From Paractinoplanes lichenicola (GTDB lineage Bacteria; Actinomycetota; Actinomycetes; Mycobacteriales; Micromonosporaceae), in assembly GCF_016785085.1 (NCBI RefSeq), contig NZ_JAENHO010000016.1:146067-210066 (forward strand): a stretch of 64,000 nucleotides of DNA, written 5' to 3'. The position numbers and the translations under genes are program-made. Below the pieces are notes generated by a model. That model was not told the DNA's origin. It made no database searches and was given only the letters and a program-made list of their open reading frames with translations. Every line of letters starts with the position of its first letter. The stretch's first letter is position 1. Below, in pieces: positions 7,250-14,869 of the stretch.

Positions 7250-9558
7250 TCGGCCAGGGCGGTCAGCACGGTGTCGAGGACCTGGACGGCGCCTAGTTTG
7301 TGCAGGGGGTTGTTGCCGTTGCCGCACTTGGGGGACTGGACGCACGCCGGGCAGCCGGAGTCGCACGTGCAGGCGGCGATGGCTTCCCGGGTGGCCGCGA
7401 GCCAGTCGGCGGCCACGGCGTAGGCGCGTTCGGCGAAACCGGCGCCGCCGGGGTGCCCGTCGTAGACGAAGACCGTCGGGGCCTCGGTGTCGACGTGGTT
7501 GGCCGTGGACAGGCCGCCGATGTCCCAGCGGTCGCAGGTGGCCATCAGCGGCAGCAGGCCGATCGCGGCGTGTTCGGCGGCGTGCAGGGCGCCGGGGACG
7601 TCGGGCGGTTCGACGCCGGCGCGGTCGAGGGCCTGGGGTGAGATCGTGAACCAAACGGCCACCGTCCGCAGGTCGCGCACCGGCAGGTCGAGGGGCCGGG
7701 TGTCGATCACCTCGCCGGTCGTGATGCGGCGGCGTTGATATGAGACGACCTGGCTGGTCACCTCGACGTCACCGAGGAACAGGCCGACCGGGCCCGCGCT
7801 GATGTGTTCGCGGATGCCCAGCACCTCGACGTCGGTCACGTCGCGGGCCTGGGTCGTCCAGTCGGGCTCCTCGTGGTGCACCAGCGCGATCGCGTCGTCC
7901 AGGTCGAGGTTGTCCACCAGGTAGGTCACGCCCTGGTGCAGGTAGGCCGCGCCGGTGTGCAGCATGACGTGTGAGGACGTCTGGTCGACCGTGCCCAGCA
8001 GGCGGCCCGTCGACGCCTCGACGATCGAGACCGGGGCGCCGCCCGCGCCGCGCAGGTCGACGTCGGGGCGGCCGGGACGCGTCCAATACCAGCCCGACGG
8101 CCGCTTCCGCAGCGCACCCGAGGCGGTCAACCCCTCGACCGCAGGCAGAGCAGCCGGTCCGAAAAGGGACATGTCGGCCGCGGTCAACGGCATCTCGGAC
8201 GCGGCGCAACACAGCTGCGGACCCAGCACGTACGGGTTGGCCGGATCCAGCACCGTCATCTCGACCGGGCGGCCGAACAGCGCCGACGGGTGGTGCACGA
8301 GGTAGGTGTCGAGCGGGTCGTCCCGCGCGATCAGCACCGCCAGCGCCGAGCCGCCGTCGCGACCGGCCCGCCCGGCCTGCTGCCAGAGCGACGCCCGGGT
8401 GCCGGGGTAGCCGCAGATCAGCACCGCGTCCAGCCCGACCAGGTCGACGCCCAGCTCGAGCGCGTTGGTCGAGGCCAGCGCGAGCAACTCGCCCGAGAGC
8501 AGGGCACGCTCGATCTTGCGGCGGTCCTCCTTCAGGTAGCCCGCCCGATACGCCGCCACGCGACCGCCCAGGCCCGGCACCGCCTCGTCGAGCGAGCGCC
8601 GGGTCATCGTCGCGACCACCTCGGCCCCGCGGCGCGAGCGGATGAACGCCAGGGTGCGCGTGCCCGCCACGACGGCGTCGGTGAGCAGGTCGGACGTCTC
8701 GCTCAGGGCGGACCGGCGTACGGGGGGAAGGTCTGGCTCCTCGGGCGGAAGCAGGGGCGGCTCCCACAGCGCGAACGTGGTCGCCCCGCGCGGCGACGAG
8801 TCCTCGGTCACCGCGGTCACGGGCAGGCCGATCAGGCGCGACGCGGCATCAGCGGGATCACCGGACGTGGCCGAGGCGAGCACGAACGTGGGCGAGCCGC
8901 CGTAGCGCGCGGCCAGTCGTCGCAGCCGGCGCACCACGTGCGAGACGTGCGAGCCGAACACCCCGCGATAGGCGTGGCACTCGTCGATCACCACGTACGT
9001 CAGGCGGCGCAGGAAGGTCGCCCAGCGCGCGTGGCCGGGCAGCAGGCCGTGGTGCAGCATGTCGGGATTGGTGAGGATCAGCCGGGAGTGCTGCCGGATC
9101 CACTCGCGCTCCTCGCGGGAGGTGTCACCGTCGTACGTGGCCGGGCGCACCCCGTCGATGCCGAGCTTGGTCACCGCGCGCAGCTGGTCGGCCGCGAGCG
9201 CCTTGGTCGGCGAGAGGTAGAGCGCCGTCGCACGCGGGTCGACGGCGAGCCGGGTGAGCATCGGGAGCTGATACGCCAGCGACTTGCCCGACGCGGTGCC
9301 GGTCGCCACGACGACGTGGGTGCCCTCGGCGGCCAGCGACGCCGCGGTGGCCTGGTGCTCCCACGGCTGGGCGATGCCGTGCGCGGTCAGGGCGGCGACC
9401 ACCTCCGGGGCGGCCCACTCGGGCCAGGGAGCGGTTTTCCCCGTACGGGCGGGAATCTCCTCGATATGGGTGATGGGGGAGTCGGCCGCCGGGGTGCGGG
9501 CCCGCAGCCGCTGCAGCAGTTCGGCGGGGCCGTAGGCGGTCGACGTCACGCCGGCCAC
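7231..9558 (-). CDS. DEAD/DEAH-box helicase of the helicase/secretion neighbourhood (MrfA/YprA-like)
   Basis: A 775-residue superfamily 2 helicase. Walker A is VVATGTASGKS and the DEAH-type box is VIDECHAY. SF2 C-terminal motifs include LASTNALELGVDL and QQAGRAGRDG. The C-terminus (DUF1998-type) has a cysteine cluster CTCDSGCPAC...C that likely binds zinc, as in Bacillus MrfA, which repairs mitomycin adducts. The family is conserved beside Tad genes in actinobacteria (Rv3649), though a mechanistic link is unproven. GTG 9558 is the start; an internal GTG four codons later is possible. It is convergent with the Tad operon and divergent from bldG. Confidence 0.9.
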   Translation of the reverse strand: MAGVTSTAYGPAELLQRLRARTPAADSPITHIEEIPARTGKTAPWPEWAAPEVVAALTAHGIAQPWEHQATAASLAAEGTHVVVATGTASGKSLAYQLPMLTRLAVDPRATALYLSPTKALAADQLRAVTKLGIDGVRPATYDGDTSREEREWIRQHSRLILTNPDMLHHGLLPGHARWATFLRRLTYVVIDECHAYRGVFGSHVSHVVRRLRRLAARYGGSPTFVLASATSGDPADAASRLIGLPVTAVTEDSSPRGATTFALWEPPLLPPEEPDLPPVRRSALSETSDLLTDAVVAGTRTLAFIRSRRGAEVVATMTRRSLDEAVPGLGGRVAAYRAGYLKEDRRKIERALLSGELLALASTNALELGVDLVGLDAVLICGYPGTRASLWQQAGRAGRDGGSALAVLIARDDPLDTYLVHHPSALFGRPVEMTVLDPANPYVLGPQLCCAASEMPLTAADMSLFGPAALPAVEGLTASGALRKRPSGWYWTRPGRPDVDLRGAGGAPVSIVEASTGRLLGTVDQTSSHVMLHTGAAYLHQGVTYLVDNLDLDDAIALVHHEEPDWTTQARDVTDVEVLGIREHISAGPVGLFLGDVEVTSQVVSYQRRRITTGEVIDTRPLDLPVRDLRTVAVWFTISPQALDRAGVEPPDVPGALHAAEHAAIGLLPLMATCDRWDIGGLSTANHVDTEAPTVFVYDGHPGGAGFAERAYAVAADWLAATREAIAACTCDSGCPACVQSPKCGNGNNPLHKLGAVQVLDTVLTALADQSGRA

Positions 9559-9691
9559 TGTGACACCCGAATGGCGGGAACCTCAAACGGGTACGACGGT
9601 GGAGCCGGACGTCGGCCGATTGCCGGTCGATGGTTAGATTCGCTGGGGAGATCGGCCGTCAATCAGCGTGCCCCCGCAGGGAGGAGGAGCG

Positions 9692-10048
9692 ATGGAGCTG
9701 TCCCTTGCGACCAGGACCGTCGCCGAGCACACGGTGCTCGAGGTTGGCGGCGAGGTCGACGTCTACACGGCTCCGAGGCTGCGTGAGCGCCTCGTGGAGC
9801 TGGTCGATTCCGGGGTCCGCAGCGTCGTCGTCGACCTCGGCGGCGTGGAGTTCCTCGACTCCACCGGCCTCGGCGTGCTGGTCGGCGCGATGAAGCGGCT
9901 GCGGGTGGCGAACGGGCGGTTCAGCCTCGTGTGCTCCAAGGAGGCCCTGCTCAAGATCTTCCGGATCACGGCGCTCGATCAGGTCTTCCCGATCTTCCCC
10001 ACGATCGAGGCGGCCACCGCAGACAGCGACGGCAGCGCGACTTCGTGA
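9692..10048 (+). CDS. bldG: Anti-sigma factor antagonist BldG
   Basis: A 118-residue STAS protein, near-collinear with Streptomyces BldG: MELSLATRTV, VGGEVDVYTAPRLRE, FLDSTGLGVLVG, ILKIFRIT-like (LLKIFRIT) and VFPIFPT. The phosphorylation serine falls at residue 57, as in BldG. The start ATG follows a strong GGGAGGAGG. BldG is a pleiotropic antagonist controlling development and antibiotic production by sequestering anti-sigma kinases. It overlaps the downstream anti-sigma gene by one base (TGATG), the same arrangement as in Streptomyces, and lies between the helicase and hppA. Confidence 0.95.
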   Translation: MELSLATRTVAEHTVLEVGGEVDVYTAPRLRERLVELVDSGVRSVVVDLGGVEFLDSTGLGVLVGAMKRLRVANGRFSLVCSKEALLKIFRITALDQVFPIFPTIEAATADSDGSATS

Positions 10049-10485
10049 TGGCGACAGTTCGGCTGTCCTTCTCTCCCGCCCCCGTGCACGTTCGGACTGC
10101 ACGGCTGGTCGGCGTTGCGGTGGCCCGGCGTGCCGGGGTCGCCGAAGAGCTGCTGGACGAGGTCCGGCTGGCGATCGGTGAGGCCTGCACGCGCGCCGTC
10201 GCCTTGCACAATCAGTACGGTCTGCCCGATCTGGTGACCGTCGAAATGTCTGATTCGGATTCCTACTCCGTACGGGTCATCGACCACGCCCCGATCGAGG
10301 CGAGCGTCGGGCTGACCAAGTTGCCGCCCGACGAGCTGGCCGACGAGTCGCTGACCGACGAGGCGCTCACCACCGGCGTGGGTTTCGCGCTGCTGGCCGG
10401 ATTTGTCGACGACCTGCAGGTACGCCCGGTTGACGACGGCCCGGGCACGGAGGTCCGGATGGTCTGGCCGGTCCGGCGGCGCTGA
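10048..10485 (+). CDS. Anti-sigma factor, ATP-binding (RsbW-like) partner of BldG
   Basis: A 145-residue HATPase-type regulator. The LLDEVRLAIGEACTRAV segment corresponds to the N-box (E-x3-N/A type) of SpoIIAB/RsbW kinases. The motif VRVIDHAP stands in for the G1 box, and GVGFALLAGFVDDL for the G2/lid region. The asparagine usually in the N-box is replaced, as in BldG-associated homologues, so kinase activity is uncertain. ATG 10048 shares its A with the bldG stop, so synthesis of antagonist and anti-sigma factor is coupled. Confidence 0.88.
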   Translation: MATVRLSFSPAPVHVRTARLVGVAVARRAGVAEELLDEVRLAIGEACTRAVALHNQYGLPDLVTVEMSDSDSYSVRVIDHAPIEASVGLTKLPPDELADESLTDEALTTGVGFALLAGFVDDLQVRPVDDGPGTEVRMVWPVRRR

Positions 10486-10760
10486 ACCGGTCTTAAAACA
10501 AACTGGACAAATCCGCGACGATATCAACCCTCGTTGATACCCCGACATCCGCCTGCTAACACAGCGGCAAACATCACCACGACACGGCTGAACTCAGGTG
10601 TGACCAGCACCACCATCGGCCGATACAGTACGCGAGTTATCAGCTACTGCTCCTGGTCCCGCGGCCGCGGGACCCAGTTGTCGTTTCCCCTCGCAAGGGG
10701 ATGCGCCCGTGCGGTCTCGTCCGCCGAAACCGGGCGCGGTCGGTGTACAGGAGGACATTG
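10486..10760. promoter_or_regulatory. hppA leader with a perfect 20-bp palindrome and two small hairpins
   Basis: Between the anti-sigma gene and hppA lie three inverted repeats. One is ATATCAAC-CCTC-GTTGATAC near 10521-10540. A perfect 20-bp palindrome, GGTCCCGCGGCCGCGGGACC, is at 10655-10674. The third is TCCCCT-CGCA-AGGGGA at 10686-10701. The ribosome site AGGAGG lies at about 10749-10754. The 20-bp palindrome is 86 bases upstream of the start and could be an operator or a leader hairpin. Its role is not known. Confidence 0.5.
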
Positions 10761-13094
10761 ATGTCCGGGACCTCATTAAGTGGTTCTAACGTCACGTTTG
10801 TCATCGTCGCCCTGGTCTTCGCGCTCATCGCGCTGGGCTTCGCGGCGATGTTCGTCCAGTCGGTTCTCAAGGCCGGCCGGGGCACCAAGAACATGCAGGA
10901 GATCGCCGGGGCCGTCCAAGAGGGCGCGTCGGCCTACCTGTTCCGCCAGTTCAAGACCCTCGCCATCTTCGTGGTGATCGCGGTCGTCCTGCTCTTCCTC
11001 CTGCCGGTGCACGACACCGACAACGAGGTCTGGGTCAAGATCGGACGGTCGCTGTTCTTCATCGTCGGCGCCGTGTTCAGCTCGTTCATCGGCGGCGCCG
11101 GCATGGCGCTGGCGACGCGGGCCAACCTGCGGGTGGCCGCGGCGGCGGGCGAGAACGGTGGCCGCGAGACGGCGATGGGCATCGCCTTCCGCACCGGTGG
11201 TGTGGTCGGCTTCCTCACCGTCGGCCTGGGCCTGTTCGGCGGCGCGCTCGTCGTGCTGATCTTCCGCGGCGACGCCCCGACCGTGCTCGAGGGCTTCGGC
11301 TTCGGCGCCGCGCTGCTCGCCATGTTCATGCGGGTCGGCGGCGGCATCTTCACCAAGGCCGCGGACGTCGGCGCCGACCTGGTCGGCAAGGTCGAACAGG
11401 GCATCCCCGAGGACGACCCGCGCAACGCCGCGACGATCGCCGACAACGTGGGCGACAACGTCGGTGACTGCGCCGGCATGGCGGCCGACCTGTTCGAGTC
11501 GTACGCCGTGACCCTGGTCGCCGCGCTGATCCTGGGCTCGGCCGCGTTCGGTCAGGACGGCCTGATCTTCCCGCTGATCGTGTCGACGGTCGGCGTCGTC
11601 ATCGCCATCCTGGGCGTCTTCATCACCCGGCTGCGGCCGAGCGACCGGAACGGCCTCACCGCCATCAACCGGGCGTTCTACATCTCCGCGGCCGTCGCCG
11701 CAGTCGCCGTCGCGGTGGTCAGCTTCGTCTACCTGCCGTCGTCGTTCGCGGGCTTCGAGGACGAGGGCATCTCGGCCGACATCCTGGCCAGCGGGCAGGA
11801 CCCGCGCTGGCTCGCGGTCGGCGCGGTCGTCATCGGCATCGTGCTGGCCGCCGCCATCCAGGCGCTGACCGGCTACTTCACCGAGACCAACCGCCGCCCG
11901 GTGCAGGACATCGGCAAGTCGTCGCAGACCGGTGCGGCCACCGTCGTGCTGGCCGGCATCAGCGTCGGCCTCGAGTCCGCGGTCTACTCGGCGCTGCTGC
12001 TCGGCGCCGGTGTGTTCGGCGCGTTCCTGCTGGGTGGCTCGTCGCTCACCCTGTCGCTGTTCGCCGTCGCGCTCGCCGGCACCGGCCTGCTGACCACGGT
12101 CGGCGTCATCGTCGCCATGGACACCTTCGGCCCGATCTCGGACAACGCGCAGGGCATCGCCGAGATGTCCGGCGACGTCGACGAGAAGGGCGCGCAGATC
12201 CTGACCGAGCTCGACGCGGTCGGCAACACCACCAAGGCGATCACCAAGGGCATCGCGATCGCGACGGCCGTGCTCGCCGCGACGGCGCTGTTCGGCTCGT
12301 ACACCAACAGCCTGGCCACCTCGCTGGCCGACGCCGGCATCGACGCCGGCCAGGTCGGCAACGAGATCCTGGGCCTGCTCAACATCGCGAACCCGCGCAA
12401 CCTCGTCGGCCTGCTGGTCGGCGCGGCCGTTGTGTTCCTCTTCTCCGGCCTGGCCATCAACGCCGTGTCCCGCTCGGCGGGCGCGGTCGTCATGGAGGTC
12501 CGCCGCCAGTTCCGCGAGTTCCCGGGCATCATGGACCGCACCCAGCGGCCCGAGTACGGCCGCGTGGTCGACATCTGCACCCGGGACGCGCAGCGCGAGC
12601 TGCTCACCCCGGGCCTGCTGGCGATCATGGCGCCGATCGCCGTCGGCTTCGGCCTCGGCGCGGGCGCGCTCGCGTCCTACCTGGCCGGTGCGATCGGCAC
12701 GGGCACGCTGATGGCGGTCTTCCTGTCCAACTCCGGTGGGGCCTGGGACAACGCCAAGAAGCTGGTCGAGGACGGCAACTTCGGCGGCAAGGGCTCCGAG
12801 TCGCACGAGGCGACGATCATCGGTGACACCGTGGGCGACCCGTTCAAGGACACCGCGGGCCCGGCCATCAACCCGCTGATCAAGGTGATGAACCTGGTCT
12901 CGCTGCTGATCGCCCCGGCCGTCGTGGCCTGGAGCATCGGCAACGACCAGAACAACCCGCTGCGCATCTCGATTGCGGTCGTGGCGGCGTTGATCATCGC
13001 GGGCGCGGTGGTGTGGAGCAAGCGCAAGCCCATCTCGATGGGTGACGACACCCCGACAAGCAGCTCGACGCCGACCGCCAAGGTCACCGCCTGA
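10761..13094 (+). CDS. hppA: Membrane-bound proton-translocating pyrophosphatase
   Basis: A 777-residue polytopic protein with about 16 membrane helices. The catalytic motifs are clear: DVGADLVGKVEQGIPEDDPR near residues 201-220, then NVGDNVGDCAGMAADLFESY, and the C-terminal DNAKKLVEDG and HEATIIGDTVGDPFKDT segments. It hydrolyses pyrophosphate and pumps protons. The motif GNTTKA near residues 488-493 has lysine where potassium-dependent enzymes have alanine, which predicts a potassium-independent proton pump. The start ATG follows AGGAGG. The gene is monocistronic by appearance, with a strong terminator after it. Confidence 0.97.
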   Translation: MSGTSLSGSNVTFVIVALVFALIALGFAAMFVQSVLKAGRGTKNMQEIAGAVQEGASAYLFRQFKTLAIFVVIAVVLLFLLPVHDTDNEVWVKIGRSLFFIVGAVFSSFIGGAGMALATRANLRVAAAAGENGGRETAMGIAFRTGGVVGFLTVGLGLFGGALVVLIFRGDAPTVLEGFGFGAALLAMFMRVGGGIFTKAADVGADLVGKVEQGIPEDDPRNAATIADNVGDNVGDCAGMAADLFESYAVTLVAALILGSAAFGQDGLIFPLIVSTVGVVIAILGVFITRLRPSDRNGLTAINRAFYISAAVAAVAVAVVSFVYLPSSFAGFEDEGISADILASGQDPRWLAVGAVVIGIVLAAAIQALTGYFTETNRRPVQDIGKSSQTGAATVVLAGISVGLESAVYSALLLGAGVFGAFLLGGSSLTLSLFAVALAGTGLLTTVGVIVAMDTFGPISDNAQGIAEMSGDVDEKGAQILTELDAVGNTTKAITKGIAIATAVLAATALFGSYTNSLATSLADAGIDAGQVGNEILGLLNIANPRNLVGLLVGAAVVFLFSGLAINAVSRSAGAVVMEVRRQFREFPGIMDRTQRPEYGRVVDICTRDAQRELLTPGLLAIMAPIAVGFGLGAGALASYLAGAIGTGTLMAVFLSNSGGAWDNAKKLVEDGNFGGKGSESHEATIIGDTVGDPFKDTAGPAINPLIKVMNLVSLLIAPAVVAWSIGNDQNNPLRISIAVVAALIIAGAVVWSKRKPISMGDDTPTSSSTPTAKVTA

Positions 13095-13111
13095 GGCTGA
13101 TTGATCCCGAT

Positions 13112-13142
13112 GCGGGGCACCCGGCTGAGCCGGGTGCCCCGC
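13112..13142 (+). terminator. hppA terminator
   Basis: A perfect 14-bp stem, 13112-13125 with 13129-13142, and a three-base loop TGA, 17 bases after the hppA stop. The stem is all G/C except for one A-T pair, the I-shaped type common in actinobacteria. Confidence 0.88.
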
Positions 13143-13185
13143 ACCATAGATGAGGTTGTCGGACGTTGCCCGTACGCTGCTTCCC

Positions 13186-13716
13186 ATGCGCCCGGCCCGA
13201 CCCCTCGTTCCACTTGTCGTTCTCGCGCTCGTCGCATCCCTCGCCGCCTGTTCCGGGTCGCACAGCGCCCGCGCCTGGGCGGCCTCGGTGTGCACCACTC
13301 TCGAGCCGTGGCGCAGCGAGATCGGCTCCCTCACGTCACGCACCCAGCAGCAGATGGACACCGCCACCACGCCCAGTCAGGCCAAGGAAAATCTGATGCG
13401 CCTGTTCGGCGGGGCGGCCGACGCCAGCGAGAAGGCGCGGGCCGGGGTGGTCAAGGCCGGGGTGCCCGACGTCGACGACGGCGAGCGGATCGCCGACGGC
13501 TTCACCGGTTCGCTGGCCGCCACACGCGACGCCTACTCGAGGGCCAGGAGCGGCATCGAGGGGCTGCCGACGGCGCCCGCCCAGACCTTCTATCAGCAGG
13601 TCACCCAGGTCGTGCAGCAGCTGCAGAGCGACTATCAGGCGAGCGGCCTCGACACCAGCAAGCTGAGCTCCAGCGAGCTCAAGGCCGCCTTCGACGAAGT
13701 GCCCGAGTGCCGGTGA
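13186..13716 (+). CDS. Putative lipoprotein
   Basis: A 176-residue exported protein with a lipoprotein signal: basic start MRPARP, hydrophobic VLALVASL and lipobox LAAC with the cysteine near residue 22. The mature part is mostly helical and Gln/Ser-rich and ends in a cysteine two residues from the C-terminus; another cysteine lies near residue 36. ATG 13186 is preferred over an upstream start because the signal peptide begins there. No enzymatic motif is seen. A similar lipoprotein between hppA and topA appears conserved in this bacterial group, from my memory of the locus rather than from a search. It ends two bases before the next start. Confidence 0.75.
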   Translation: MRPARPLVPLVVLALVASLAACSGSHSARAWAASVCTTLEPWRSEIGSLTSRTQQQMDTATTPSQAKENLMRLFGGAADASEKARAGVVKAGVPDVDDGERIADGFTGSLAATRDAYSRARSGIEGLPTAPAQTFYQQVTQVVQQLQSDYQASGLDTSKLSSSELKAAFDEVPECR

Positions 13717-13717
13717 G

Positions 13718-14671
13718 ATGACCGAGACGGGGTGGCCGCTTATCCCGCGCGAGGTGCTGCCCGCGCCGGTTCCGGCTGCCAAGCGCCCTGCTTCGCCCCG
13801 CGCCGACCCGCCGTCGCCCGAGGCCGGCCGTCAGCTGCCGTTCTTCGGCGCCGAGACCACCGAGCCGTCGCCCGCCGACCTCGCCGGGCTGCTGGCCGGG
13901 CCCGGGGTGCTCGGGCGGATGGGCGGGACGGCCCGGGTGCTGGTGCCGGTCGACGCCGCCTGGCGGGTGCATGTGCTGGTGGCCGAGCTCGTCATCCGGG
14001 GCCTGGTGGTCAACTGGCGCCCTATTCAAGATCAAGACCATGAAGAGACAGATGTACGAGACGTCGTGTACGCGCCGTTCGAGGACGACTCGATTCCCGA
14101 GCTCGGTGCCGACGCTGATCCGCGCGGCGGCACCACGGCCGAAGTTCCGGCAGATGCCGACAAACCGAAAAAGTCCACAAAATTGCGGGCGGTCGAAGCG
14201 GCCCACGTGGGCGAAGTCACGGGCGACGCGAGCGCGACCCCAGGCGACTCGGGCGAGTCGCAGGACGGCGCTGACGAGGCAAAACTCGCGCCCGAGGCAC
14301 AGCCGGAACCCGAGCCGGCGGCCCCCCGGTTCGAGGTTCTCACGGCGTACTCCCGAAGGTTGAACGGTCTGGCCCAAGCCTGGCCCCAGGCCGCTTCACA
14401 GCTTTTCCTCAGCGGCCCTCGCCTGCGTCTCTGGGTGGCCGCGGCCGGCGAGCCCGTCCCGGGTGGCTACGCGCTCGGTCTCGACCCGGCCAAGGACGTC
14501 ACGGAGATCGATGCCGCGCTGGTCCGGGCCGGTCTGGCCGGGCGCGTCAGCGACGACGGGCGACGCTATCTGATCTCCGGGAAAAGGCGGGTCAAGCGCC
14601 TGGCCGAGCTGGTCGGCGAACGGCCCGCGGCGGCCCCCGAACGACTCTGGCCCGGTGGCGCGGCTGCGTGA
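13718..14671 (+). CDS. Conserved hypothetical protein with acidic middle linker
   Basis: A 317-residue protein of unknown function lying between the lipoprotein and topA. Two conserved-looking parts are an N-terminal segment (residues about 40-105, with LPFFGAETTEP and RVLVPVDAAWRVHVLVAELV) and a C-terminal part (about 210-317, with RFEVLTAYSRRLNGLAQAW and RYLISGKRRVKRLAELVG). They are separated by roughly 100 residues rich in Asp, Glu, Ala and Pro, with lower GC codons than the surroundings. The ATG at 13718 follows the previous stop by one base, suggesting co-transcription. No motif suggests an activity. Confidence 0.7.
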   Translation: MTETGWPLIPREVLPAPVPAAKRPASPRADPPSPEAGRQLPFFGAETTEPSPADLAGLLAGPGVLGRMGGTARVLVPVDAAWRVHVLVAELVIRGLVVNWRPIQDQDHEETDVRDVVYAPFEDDSIPELGADADPRGGTTAEVPADADKPKKSTKLRAVEAAHVGEVTGDASATPGDSGESQDGADEAKLAPEAQPEPEPAAPRFEVLTAYSRRLNGLAQAWPQAASQLFLSGPRLRLWVAAAGEPVPGGYALGLDPAKDVTEIDAALVRAGLAGRVSDDGRRYLISGKRRVKRLAELVGERPAAAPERLWPGGAAA

Positions 14672-14869
14672 TCTTCCTGGATTGTGTGCGACACGACAGC
14701 ATGTTCCCGGTGTACGGTGTCGCCGTCGGAGGCATACGGTGGCCGGACCGTTACCATCCGACTCCGGGCTTGCCGGGGAATGTTGACTCATCCGGCGCGT
14801 TACGTTGAAAGTCTGTGTTCGGCCATGTCCACATGGCGGAACGCGAAAGTGTCGAAGTTTGGGAGTGCC

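Noticed and set aside
10776..13370. 864-codon open frame on the minus strand across hppA
   Set aside because: It is an antisense shadow of a clear pyrophosphatase; its composition (Arg/Gly/Asp/His-rich) and lack of domains match GC-rich reverse frames.
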